DNA of 64,000 nucleotides from DASQUK01 sp046726215 (GTDB lineage Bacteria > Actinomycetota > Acidimicrobiia > Acidimicrobiales > VFJN01), in assembly GCA_046726215.1 (NCBI GenBank), contig JBKPAA010000059.1:1-64000 (forward strand), written 5' to 3'. The position numbers were made by a program, and so were the translations under genes. Under the pieces are notes generated by a model that ran no database searches, was not told the DNA's origin, and saw nothing but the letters and a program-made list of their open reading frames with translations. Within the stretch, counting starts at the first letter, position 1; each line of letters begins with the position of its first letter. Positions 15,448 through 23,250 of the stretch are shown here, piece after piece.

Positions 15448-16833
15448 ATGCCGCGCAAGTCCGGTCCCGCGGGCGACGACCTGTTCGCGGCCGCGGCCAC
15501 GGAGCGGCTGGCGCGGCAGGCGCCGCTGGCGGCGCGGCTGCGACCGCAGAGCCTCGACGACGTCGTGGGCCAGGACGATCTGGTGGGGCAGGGCAAGCCG
15601 CTGCGGGTCCTGGTGGAGTCCGACCGGCTGTCCTCTGCGATCTTCTGGGGCCCACCGGGAACCGGCAAGACAACGTTGGCGCAGGTCATCGCCCGCCACA
15701 CCGCCAAGGCGTTCGAGCAGCTGTCGGCGGTGTCGGCCAGCGTGAAAGACGTGCGCGAGACGCTCGGCCGGGCGGAGCAACGGCTGGGAGAGCGAGGCCA
15801 GGGAACGATCCTGTTCCTCGACGAGGTGCACCGCTTCAACAAGGCCCAACAGGACGCCCTGCTGCCGTCGGTGGAGAGCGGCCTGCTCGTACTGATCGGG
15901 GCCACGACCGAGAATCCCTACTTCGAGGTCAACCCCCCGCTGTTGTCGCGCTCGACGCTGTTCCGCCTCCACCCACTGGAGCCCCCGGCGGTGGAGCAGC
16001 TGCTACACAAGGGGCTCGAGGCGGAGGGGGCGGAGGCCGACGAGGAGGCGCTGGCCCACCTGGCGGACCGGGCCGGTGGGGACGGCCGCCAGGCGCTCAC
16101 CAGCCTCGAGGTGGCGGTGGCGCTGGCGTGGGTCCGGCGCGATGGTGCCGCCGGCGGCGCCGGTGACGCCGGGCGCGACGGAGGGGACGCGCCTCGGGTC
16201 ACGCTGGGGGACGCCGAGGCGGCGTTGGGCACCAAGCTTCACCGCTACGGCCGCGACGAGCACTACGACGTGATCTCGGCGTTCATCAAGAGCGTGCGGG
16301 GATCCGACCCGCAGGCCGCGCTGCACTACCTGGCGCGCATGCTGGAGGCCGGCGAGGACGCCCGCTTCATCGCCCGCCGGCTGGTCATCCTCGCCAGCGA
16401 GGACATCGGTGAAGCGGATCCGCTGGGGCTGGTGGTCGCCACGGCCGCCGCTCAGGCCGTCGAGTATGTCGGCCTCCCCGAGGCGCAGCTCAACCTGGCG
16501 CAGGCCGTCGTCCATCTGGCCACGGCGCCCAAGTCGAATCGGTCGGCGATGGGCATCTGGCGGGCCCGCGAGGACGTCCGCAACGGGATCGGCGGGGAGG
16601 TTCCCGTGCACCTGCGGGATGCCCACTACCGCTCGGCCCACTCGCTCGGTCACGGCGTGGGCTACGAGTATCCTCACGACGACCCGCGGGGATGGCTGGG
16701 CCAGCAATACCTTCCGGACGACGCCGCGGGCGCCGTCTACTACCGGCCGTCCGACCACGGCTTCGAGCAGGAGATCGCTACGCGCATGGAACGGCTGGCC
16801 AAGCAGGCCGAGGCCGACGAGGCCCAGGAGTGA
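15448..16833 (+). CDS. rarA: Replication-associated recombination protein A (RarA/MgsA AAA+ ATPase)
   Basis: 461 residues. A clamp-loader-like AAA+ ATPase acting at stalled forks and single-strand gaps. It opens MPRKSGPAGDDLFAAA, then LAARLRPQSLDDVVGQDDL. Walker A is FWGPPGTGKTTLAQ and Walker B ILFLDEVHRFNKAQQD. Sensor 1 ATTENPYFEVN and arginine-finger LLSRSTLFRL follow, and the C-terminal RarA tetramerisation domain includes HYDVISAFIKSVRGSDPQAALHYLARM. A short Gly/Ala/Asp-rich insertion (GAAGGAGDAG) sits around residue 230. The start is set by the leaderless promoter; in-frame codons upstream lack support. Next to the aspS/alaS region, as is common in actinobacteria. Confidence 0.93.
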   Translation: MPRKSGPAGDDLFAAAATERLARQAPLAARLRPQSLDDVVGQDDLVGQGKPLRVLVESDRLSSAIFWGPPGTGKTTLAQVIARHTAKAFEQLSAVSASVKDVRETLGRAEQRLGERGQGTILFLDEVHRFNKAQQDALLPSVESGLLVLIGATTENPYFEVNPPLLSRSTLFRLHPLEPPAVEQLLHKGLEAEGAEADEEALAHLADRAGGDGRQALTSLEVAVALAWVRRDGAAGGAGDAGRDGGDAPRVTLGDAEAALGTKLHRYGRDEHYDVISAFIKSVRGSDPQAALHYLARMLEAGEDARFIARRLVILASEDIGEADPLGLVVATAAAQAVEYVGLPEAQLNLAQAVVHLATAPKSNRSAMGIWRAREDVRNGIGGEVPVHLRDAHYRSAHSLGHGVGYEYPHDDPRGWLGQQYLPDDAAGAVYYRPSDHGFEQEIATRMERLAKQAEADEAQE

Positions 16834-16921
16834 GCGAGCACGAAGTGCGAGCGAACCATCGGCACGGTGCGTTGCTCGCCGCGAAGCGACGATCGCTCAT
16901 TGGCGTGCCTGAGGCGAGCCG

Positions 16922-17323
16922 ATGAGCGCCCCCGACCTGGCGGCGGTCATCGTCGCCGCGGCCAGTGTGGTGGCGGTCGTGCTGCTGGCGGTGGGGGTGG
17001 TCGCGCTGCTCCGGACGCTGCGGGCGCTGCGCGACGTCGCCCACCTGCTGCGCACCGAGACCGCTCCCGTGCTCGACGATCTGCGGGACACCGTCGACGC
17101 CGCGAACGAGGAGATCGAGCGGCTCGACCGGCTGGTGACGACCGCCGAGTCGGTGACAGGCACCGTGGATTCGGCGTCGCGCCTCGCCTACATCGCCATG
17201 GCCAACCCGGTGATCAAGGGGGTGGCGTTCGCCAGCGGGACCGCCAGGGCGGCCCGCCGGCTCCGCGGCCGCCGCAACAATGGCGGCGCCACCGACGAGG
17301 ATGCCGCCGGGAGCGGGCGCTGA
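16922..17323 (+). CDS. DUF948 family membrane protein
   Basis: 133 residues. An N-terminal membrane helix (AAVIVAAASVVAVVLLAVGVVALL) is followed by a long amphipathic, probably coiled-coil helix (RTLRALRDVAHLLRTETAPVLDDLRDTVDAANEEIERLDRL), a hydrophobic patch AYIAMANPVIKGVAFASG and a basic, disordered tail. This layout is that of DUF948/YtxG-like proteins, of unknown cellular role, which in actinobacteria often sit just before alaS. The ATG at 16922 gives the helix at the very start. Its stop overlaps the next start (TGATG). Confidence 0.8.
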   Translation: MSAPDLAAVIVAAASVVAVVLLAVGVVALLRTLRALRDVAHLLRTETAPVLDDLRDTVDAANEEIERLDRLVTTAESVTGTVDSASRLAYIAMANPVIKGVAFASGTARAARRLRGRRNNGGATDEDAAGSGR

Positions 17324-17571
17324 TGTTCCTGATCCGGCGGCTCGTCTGGTTCACCTCGGGCGCGACGGCCGGCGTCGGTGGTGCCCTGTGGATCAGGCGG
17401 CGGATCGTGCGCACCGTGCGCCGCTACTCGCCCGAGCACCTGCACGCCGACGCGACGGCCTCGGCGAGGCGACTGGGCTCGGGCGTACGGGACGCCGTGG
17501 CCGAGGGCCGCAGCGCCATGCGGCAACGCGAGGCCGAGCTGCGGGCGGAGCTGCGCCCGGGCGCGCACTGA
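17323..17571 (+). CDS. Small hypothetical protein upstream of alaS
   Basis: 82 residues. A short hydrophobic N-terminus (MFLIRRLVWFTSGATAGVGGALW) followed by basic (IRRRIVRTVRRYSPEHLHADA) and charged helical segments. It is translationally coupled to the DUF948 gene by a one-base stop/start overlap, and is a common small companion in the actinobacterial rarA-DUF948-alaS neighbourhood. It is probably a membrane-anchored accessory protein; no function is known to me. Too small and biased for a firm family call, but the coupling supports translation. Confidence 0.7.
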   Translation: MFLIRRLVWFTSGATAGVGGALWIRRRIVRTVRRYSPEHLHADATASARRLGSGVRDAVAEGRSAMRQREAELRAELRPGAH

Positions 17572-17619
17572 CACAGGGCCCGGAGTCGACGCCGCAGGCA
17601 CCGGCCTAGCTGGAACCCT

Positions 17620-17638
17620 GGCGTCGGCAATCGACGCC
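17620..17638. repeat. Hairpin upstream of the alaS promoter
   Basis: Perfect 7-bp arms GGCGTCG and CGACGCC around GCAAT. There is no T-tract. It lies 6 nt before the likely alaS -10 box TAGGCT (17645-17650), so it may be an upstream-gene terminator or an operator. Confidence 0.4.
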
Positions 17639-17644
17639 TGCGCC

Positions 17645-17650
17645 TAGGCT
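17645..17650 (+). promoter_or_regulatory. Probable alaS -10 box
   Basis: TAGGCT, 10 nt before the ATG at 17661, giving a very short or absent leader. No Shine-Dalgarno sequence is seen. Confidence 0.4.
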
Positions 17651-17660
17651 GACAACACCT

Positions 17661-20255
17661 ATGGCACCGCGGACATCTGCCGAGCTACGCCGCGCCTGGA
17701 ACGAGTTCTTCGCCGCCAGGCAGCACACGCTCGTCCCGTCGGCCGGCCTCATCCCGACCCACCCCAGCGCGCCGATGTTCACGAATTCGGGGATGATGCA
17801 GTTCGTCCCCTACTTCCTCGGCGAGGAACCGGCGCCCTTCCATCCCCCCCGGGCGGCGTCGGTGCAGCGCTGCGTGCGGGCGGGTGGCAAGCACAACGAC
17901 CTCGACGCCATCGGGCGCTCGCACCGGCACCTCAGCTTCTTCGAGATGCTCGGTAACTTCAGCTTCGGCGACTACTTCAAGGCCGAGGCCATCGCGTGGG
18001 CCTGGGAGTTCGTGACCGAGGTGCTGGAGCTCGACCCGGGCCGGCTGTGGGTGACCGTCCATGTGAGCGACGACGAGGCGGCCGACATCTGGACCGACGC
18101 CGTCGGCTTCCCGCGCGACCGTGTCCAGCGGCTCGACAAGGACAACTTCTGGGAGATGGGCGACACGGGGCCCTGTGGCCCCTCGTCGGAGATCTTCTGG
18201 GACAACGGCCCGGACTTCGGTCCCGAGGGCGGCCCCGCCAACCGCGGGGCCGAGGAGCGCTACGTCGAGCTCTGGAACCTCGTGTTCCCCCAGTACAACC
18301 GCGGCGCCGACGGTCAGCTCAGCGACCTGCCGAGCAAGAACATCGACACAGGCGCCGGGCTCGAGCGCATCGTGGCCGTCCTCGCCGGCAGCCACAGCCT
18401 CTACGACTCCGACATCCTGCGCGACCTGGTGGGCGAGGCGCAGTCGGTCACCGGCCACCGCCTGGGCGAGTCCGAGCTCGGCGACATCGCCCTGCGGCTG
18501 CTCGCCGATCACGCCCGCACGATGACCTTCCTGGTGGTCGACGGCGTGATCCCGTCCAACGAGGACCGCGGCTACGTGCTGCGCCGCATCATCCGCCGCG
18601 CCATCCGCTTCGCGTACCTGCTCGGCGTCGAGCGCCCGGTGCTGCCGCCGATGGTCGAGCGCACGATCGACCTGATGGGCGAGGACTATCCCGTGGTGGT
18701 CAGAGGCCGCGACCTGGTGGTGCCGATCATCACCCGTGAGGAGGAGTCGTTCCGGCGCACGCTGGCCCGGGGCTCGCAGATCCTCGACACCCAGCTCGAC
18801 CGCCTCGGCGAGGGCGGGACGCTTTCCGGCGACGTGGCCTTCCTGCTGCACGACACCTACGGCTTCCCGTTCGAGGTCACGCAGGAGATGGCGCAGCTCC
18901 GGGGCTTCGAGGTCGACGTCGCCGGGTTCGAGTCGGACATGGCCGCGCAGCGCCAGCGGGCGCGCGAGGCGGGCAAGGGCGGCGGCGTCGCCACCGGGGA
19001 GGAGGTCGACGCCCAGCGCCGCCTGCTGGTCGAGCACGGACCCACCGAGTTCACCGGTCGCCGGGAGTACGAGTCCGATGCGACCGTGATCGGAGTCATC
19101 GGCGACGCCGTCTACCTCGACCGCACGCCGTTCTACGCCGAGGCGGGTGGCCAGATCGGCGACACCGGGACCATCACCACCGACACGGGCATGGCCGAGG
19201 TGGTGGACACGACCTACGCCCTGCCGGGGCTGCACGCCCACCTCGTCAAGCTGCAGGAGGGGGCCATCGAGGTCGGCCAGCGGGCGGTGGCACGGATCGA
19301 CGGCGAGCGCCGCGATGCCATCCGCCGCAACCACACCGGGACGCATGTCCTCCACTGGGCCCTGCGCGAGGTTCTGGGCAGCCACGTGAAGCAGCAGGGG
19401 TCGCTGGTGGCGCCCGACCGGCTCCGGTTCGACTTCAGCCACTTCGAGCCGGTGACCGACGAGCAGCTGCGGGCCATCGAGGACCTCGCCAACCGCGAGA
19501 TCCTCGACAACGCCCCCGTGCGGCACTTCGAGACCACCATGGACGAGGCCCGGGCGATGGGCGCCATCGCGTTCTTCGGTGACAAGTACGGCGACATCGT
19601 GCGCGTGCTCGAGGCCGGCGAGCACTCGGTGGAGTTGTGCGGCGGCACGCACGTACGCCGGTTGGGCGATATCGGCCCGATCAAGGTCGTCAGCGAGGGC
19701 TCGATCGGCTCGAACCTGCGCCGCATCGAGGCGGTGACCGGGTTCGGCCCCATCGAGCGCCTGCGCCAGGAGGAGGACCTGGTGGCGAGGGCGGCCGACG
19801 CGCTGGGCACCACGCCCGACGAGCTGCCGGTCGCCGCCGAGAGGCTGCGGGGGGAGCTCAAGTCCCTGCGCGACGAGCTCAAGGACCTGCGGCGCCAGGC
19901 GGCCGGCAGCCGGGCCGGTGACCTGGCGGCCGGCGCCGTCGAGGGCGTGGTGGTGGCGCGCGTCGACGGCGTCGCGCGCGACGACCTGCGTGACCTGGCG
20001 ATCGCGGTCCGCGACGATCCGGGCGTGCGGGCCGTCGTCATCGGCGGCGAGCCGCCGGGCGGCGGTGTGGCCCTGGTGGCGGCGGTCACCAAGGACGGCG
20101 GGCTCAACGCCGGCGAGCTGATCGCCGACGCCGCCCGCACCGTGGGGGGCGGGGGCGGCAAGGGCCCCGACCTGGCGTTCGCCGGCGGCCGCGACGCCTC
20201 TCGGCTCGACGAGGCGCTGGACCAGGCCCGCGCCGCCACCGGCATCGCGAGGTGA
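17661..20255 (+). CDS. alaS: Alanine--tRNA ligase
   Basis: 864 residues, full length for bacterial AlaRS. Aminoacylation core with FTNSGMMQFVPYFLG, RCVRAGGKHNDLD and SFFEMLGNFSFGDYF (class II motifs), then the editing domain with NHTGTHVLHWALREVLG (zinc/editing HxxxH, near residue 556-562) and CGGTHV (near residue 659), where mischarged Ser/Gly-tRNA is hydrolysed. A short coiled coil (LRGELKSLRDELKDLRRQ) leads to the C-Ala domain ending GGGGGKGPDLAFAGG. It starts at ATG 17661 just after a TAGGCT box. It is followed by ruvX, the conserved actinobacterial order alaS-ruvX-mltG-aroE. Confidence 0.97.
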   Translation: MAPRTSAELRRAWNEFFAARQHTLVPSAGLIPTHPSAPMFTNSGMMQFVPYFLGEEPAPFHPPRAASVQRCVRAGGKHNDLDAIGRSHRHLSFFEMLGNFSFGDYFKAEAIAWAWEFVTEVLELDPGRLWVTVHVSDDEAADIWTDAVGFPRDRVQRLDKDNFWEMGDTGPCGPSSEIFWDNGPDFGPEGGPANRGAEERYVELWNLVFPQYNRGADGQLSDLPSKNIDTGAGLERIVAVLAGSHSLYDSDILRDLVGEAQSVTGHRLGESELGDIALRLLADHARTMTFLVVDGVIPSNEDRGYVLRRIIRRAIRFAYLLGVERPVLPPMVERTIDLMGEDYPVVVRGRDLVVPIITREEESFRRTLARGSQILDTQLDRLGEGGTLSGDVAFLLHDTYGFPFEVTQEMAQLRGFEVDVAGFESDMAAQRQRAREAGKGGGVATGEEVDAQRRLLVEHGPTEFTGRREYESDATVIGVIGDAVYLDRTPFYAEAGGQIGDTGTITTDTGMAEVVDTTYALPGLHAHLVKLQEGAIEVGQRAVARIDGERRDAIRRNHTGTHVLHWALREVLGSHVKQQGSLVAPDRLRFDFSHFEPVTDEQLRAIEDLANREILDNAPVRHFETTMDEARAMGAIAFFGDKYGDIVRVLEAGEHSVELCGGTHVRRLGDIGPIKVVSEGSIGSNLRRIEAVTGFGPIERLRQEEDLVARAADALGTTPDELPVAAERLRGELKSLRDELKDLRRQAAGSRAGDLAAGAVEGVVVARVDGVARDDLRDLAIAVRDDPGVRAVVIGGEPPGGGVALVAAVTKDGGLNAGELIADAARTVGGGGGKGPDLAFAGGRDASRLDEALDQARAATGIAR

Positions 20256-20296
20256 CGCGCGCCTTCCCCTCGGGCTGCGGCCTGCCGGGGTGACCG

Positions 20297-20719
20297 GTGC
20301 GGGCCATCGGGCTGGACCTCGGGACCCGGCGGATCGGTGTGGCGCTGTCCGACAGCGCCGGCACGGTGGCCACGCCCTATGACGTCGTGACGCGCTCCGC
20401 CGACCGGAGGCGCGACCACGCGCGCATTGCCGCCCTGGTGGCCGAGGCCGGCGTCGAGGTGGTGGTGGTGGGGTTGCCGCTCTCGCTCGACGGGTCCATC
20501 GGCCCCGCGGCGCGGGAGGTCCTCCAGGAGGCCGAGGAGCTGCGGGAATGCCTCCCGGTCGGGGTCACGACCTGGGACGAGCGCCTGTCGACGACCGAGG
20601 CCCAGCGGCGCCTGCGCGCCGCAGGTGTCAAGGGCCGCAGGGGTCGCCGGGTCGTGGATCAGGTCGCTGCTACGGTGATCCTCCAGTCGTGGTTGGACGC
20701 AGGCCAGCCACGGGGATGA
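20297..20719 (+). CDS. ruvX: Putative Holliday junction resolvase / pre-16S rRNA nuclease (YqgF)
   Basis: 140 residues, RNase H-like fold. The N-terminal LDLGTRRIGVALSD carries the first catalytic aspartate; VVVGLPLSLDGSIGP, TTWDERLSTTEA and VVDQVAATVILQSWL follow in canonical order, with the second and third acidic residues. The family is implicated in 16S rRNA 5' end maturation and in Holliday junction processing. GTG start 41 nt after alaS. Its stop overlaps the ATG of mltG (ATGA), so the two are coupled. Confidence 0.92.
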   Translation: MRAIGLDLGTRRIGVALSDSAGTVATPYDVVTRSADRRRDHARIAALVAEAGVEVVVVGLPLSLDGSIGPAAREVLQEAEELRECLPVGVTTWDERLSTTEAQRRLRAAGVKGRRGRRVVDQVAATVILQSWLDAGQPRG

Positions 20720-22194
20720 TCCGCCAAGCCCGCCGCTCCTTCCCGCCACGCCGCATGCCCTTGTCCCATGAGCCAGCTCCGCCCGAGCGCCGCCGCCGTC
20801 GCGGTCGTCGCGACGCCGACGAGGGCCATGCCTACGAGGAGTTCTGGGAAGGGCCGGCCAATCGCGACAGTCGCGGGCCTGCGCCCCAACAGCCCCCAGC
20901 CTGGGGGCAGCCGGTATCGGGGGCCTACGGGGGTGGCGCGGCGGCGGGCCCGTCGACCGGGGCCTATGGGGGCGGGCCCATGGCGGGCGGCCCGCGAACC
21001 GGCGCATACCCGACGGTGCCCAACGAGGGCGCCGGCTATGCCGCCGACGCCTACGCCGACGACGGCTACGACGAGGACTACTACGAGGACGAGTACGACG
21101 AGTACGAGGGCGATGACGGCGAGGGGCTGTCCCGCCGGCGTGGCTGTCGCGCCGTGCTCGTCACGTTCGTCGTTCTGCTGATCGCCGCCGGCGTCGGCGC
21201 GTGGTTCGCGTGGTCGTGGGTGGAGGACGAGATCGACCCGGCCGGGGAGCCGGGTAAGACCGTGCTGGTCGCGATCCCCGAGGGAGCCTCGACCAGCGAC
21301 GTCGGCCACGAGCTCGCCAACGCCGGCGTGATCAGCAACGCCACGGTCTGGGACTGGTACATCCGCTTCCGTGATCCGGGCGAGTTCCAGGCCGGCGCCT
21401 ACCGAATGCAGCTCAACTCCTCGTTTTCCGAGGCCATCGACGCCCTCGACGAGGGTGCGCTGCCCCCCAACGCCATCCTGATCACCGTGCCGGAGGGACT
21501 GACTGTAACCGAGACGCTGGCCCGCCTGGCCGATCCCGAGCATGGCGTCAAGGGCTTCACCAACGAGCGGCTGCAGGCTGCGCTGCGGGATCCGGCGTCC
21601 CGTTCGAGCGTGCTGCCGGCCGACCAGCGGTCGCTCGAGGGCACCCTCTTCCCCGAGAGCTACGCGGTCGAGGAGGGCGACACCGAGGCGGTCGTCATCC
21701 AGCGCATGGTGGCCCAGCTCGACAGCGCCCTTGCCGAGCTGGACATGCAGGGCCGCGCCGAGGCGTTGGGCCTGTCGCCCTATCAGGTGCTCACGGTGGC
21801 GTCGCTGGTCGAGGAGGAAGCCGGCACCAACGAAGACCGTCCGCGTGTCGCCCGGGTCATCTACAACCGGCTGGCCGAGAAGATGCCGCTGCAGATCGAC
21901 GCCACGAGCTGCTACGTCAAGAACGAGCCGGGAGGCTGCTCGTTGACCGAGGCGGACCTCGCGTCCGACTCGCCCTACAACACCCGCAACCGCCAGGGAT
22001 TGCCGCCCACGCCCATCGCCTCGCCGGGCCGCGCCAGCATCGAGGCGGCCCTCAACCCCGCCGACGGCGACTGGCTCTACTACGTCCTCGACGCCGAGGC
22101 CAACGACGGATCCCATTTCTTCACCGCCGACTACGACAAGTTCGTCGATGCCCGGAAGCGCTGCGCCGATGCCGGCCTCGGTTGCGGCGCCTGA
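20716..22194 (+). CDS. mltG: Endolytic peptidoglycan transglycosylase MltG
   Basis: 492 residues from an ATG that overlaps the ruvX stop; an ATG at 20755 is an alternative. A long cytoplasmic N-terminus (about 140 residues) is rich in Arg, then Gly/Tyr (GAYGGG twice and a third GAY), then Asp/Glu/Tyr (DDGYDEDYYEDEYDEYEG). One membrane helix follows at about 143-168 (AVLVTFVVLLIAAGVGAWFAW), then the YceG/MltG domain: a LysM-like part (VLVAIPEGASTSDVGHELANAGV) and the catalytic part with SLVEEEAG (catalytic Glu near 366) and the hallmark SPYNTRNRQGLPPTPIASPG. It cuts nascent glycan strands outside the membrane. Confidence 0.92.
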   Translation: MIRQARRSFPPRRMPLSHEPAPPERRRRRGRRDADEGHAYEEFWEGPANRDSRGPAPQQPPAWGQPVSGAYGGGAAAGPSTGAYGGGPMAGGPRTGAYPTVPNEGAGYAADAYADDGYDEDYYEDEYDEYEGDDGEGLSRRRGCRAVLVTFVVLLIAAGVGAWFAWSWVEDEIDPAGEPGKTVLVAIPEGASTSDVGHELANAGVISNATVWDWYIRFRDPGEFQAGAYRMQLNSSFSEAIDALDEGALPPNAILITVPEGLTVTETLARLADPEHGVKGFTNERLQAALRDPASRSSVLPADQRSLEGTLFPESYAVEEGDTEAVVIQRMVAQLDSALAELDMQGRAEALGLSPYQVLTVASLVEEEAGTNEDRPRVARVIYNRLAEKMPLQIDATSCYVKNEPGGCSLTEADLASDSPYNTRNRQGLPPTPIASPGRASIEAALNPADGDWLYYVLDAEANDGSHFFTADYDKFVDARKRCADAGLGCGA

Positions 22195-22206
22195 TGTCCC
22201 CGATCG

Positions 22207-22254
22207 CACTCGCGGCGGTTAGACGGGTCATGACGCCTCCAACCACCGCAAGTT
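22207..22254. repeat. REP-like extragenic palindromic repeat, copy B
   Basis: 48 nt with arms containing GCGGCGGTT and AACCACCGC and centre ACGGGTCATGACG. 79% identical, gap-free, to copy A at 14519-14566. It sits between mltG and aroE, ending just before the aroE -10 box. Confidence 0.55.
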
Positions 22255-22256
22255 CG

Positions 22257-22262
22257 TAGGGT
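22257..22262 (+). promoter_or_regulatory. Probable aroE -10 box
   Basis: TAGGGT overlapping the first possible aroE GTG (22261). If this is the -10, translation would start at the GTG at 22267 or after. Confidence 0.35.
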
Positions 22263-23130
22263 GGCCGTGGGGCGGGCAATCAGCGGGTCGACCAGGTTGG
22301 CGGCGCTCATCGGCGCGCCGGTGCGCCACTCGTTGTCACCGACCATCCTCAACGCCGCCTTCGCCGCGGTGGGCGCCGACTGGGTCTTCCTGGTGTTCGA
22401 CGTGCCCGAGGGACACGGGGCCGGGGCCATCGCGGCCGTGCGCGAGCTCGGGATCGGCGGTTTGTCGGTCACGATGCCCCACAAGGCAGCCGCCCATGAC
22501 GCCGTCGACGAGCTCACCCCGGTGGCGGCGGCGCTCGGTGCCGTCAACTGCGTCGGCTGGCGGGGCGACCGGCTGGTGGGGGACAACACCGACGGCGCCG
22601 GCTTCGTCGACGCCCTCCGCCTCGACGAGGGCGTCGACCCGGCCGGGCTGCGTTGCGTGGTGATGGGTGCCGGGGGTGCCGGCCGGGCGGTGGCACGGGC
22701 CCTCGGCGAAGCGGGGGCGGCGGACGTCGCCATCGTGAACCGGACCCCGGAGCGCGCGGCCCGGGCTGCCATCCTGGCCGGGGAGCGGGGCCGGGTCGGA
22801 ACTCCCGCCGATGTCGTCGGTGCCGACCTGGTGGTCAACGCCACACCGCTCGGCATGGGCGTCGTGACCGCTGCGGACGGCACGCCCGAGCCGCTACCCC
22901 TCGACCCCGCCCTGCTGCATCGCGGCCAGGTGGTGGTCGACCTGATCTACCATCCGGCGACGACCCCGCTGCTGGCCGCCGCCCGCGACCGGGGTGCGGT
23001 GGCGGTCAACGGGCTGGGCATGCTCATCCACCAGGCCGCCCACGGCTTTCGCCGCTGGACGGGGGAGGACCCACCGCTGGAGGCGATGTCTGCCGCCGCC
23101 GTCGTGGAGCTGACACGGCTCATGGGCTGA
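22261..23130 (+). CDS. aroE: Shikimate dehydrogenase
   Basis: 289 residues. It reduces 3-dehydroshikimate to shikimate with NADPH. Shikimate-binding AALIGAPVRHSLSPTILNAAF (residues about 13-33), the catalytic lysine in LSVTMPHKAAAHD and the aspartate in GDNTDGAGFVDAL are all present. The NADP Rossmann loop is VVMGAGGAGRAVARALGEAG with NRTPERA after the second strand. The exact start is uncertain: GTG 22261 or GTG 22267 (the latter fits the -10 box at 22257 better). It is separate from the aroCKBQ operon 2.6 kb downstream. Confidence 0.93.
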   Translation: MAVGRAISGSTRLAALIGAPVRHSLSPTILNAAFAAVGADWVFLVFDVPEGHGAGAIAAVRELGIGGLSVTMPHKAAAHDAVDELTPVAAALGAVNCVGWRGDRLVGDNTDGAGFVDALRLDEGVDPAGLRCVVMGAGGAGRAVARALGEAGAADVAIVNRTPERAARAAILAGERGRVGTPADVVGADLVVNATPLGMGVVTAADGTPEPLPLDPALLHRGQVVVDLIYHPATTPLLAAARDRGAVAVNGLGMLIHQAAHGFRRWTGEDPPLEAMSAAAVVELTRLMG

Positions 23131-23191
23131 CGCCACCCGCAGTGGGCGGCGGTGGCGAAAACGCAGCTGGGCGCGCGGTGGACGCGCGGTT

Positions 23192-23197
23192 TAGGGT
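23192..23197 (+). promoter_or_regulatory. -10 box upstream of the DUF4388 gene
   Basis: TAGGGT within TTTAGGGT. It gives a leader of roughly 45-50 nt that ends in ACGGAGG before the TTG at 23251. Confidence 0.45.
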
Positions 23198-23250
23198 GGA
23201 GCCAACGCTGGGGATGTTGGCTGGGAACCAAGCACAACGGAGGTGCAGCG

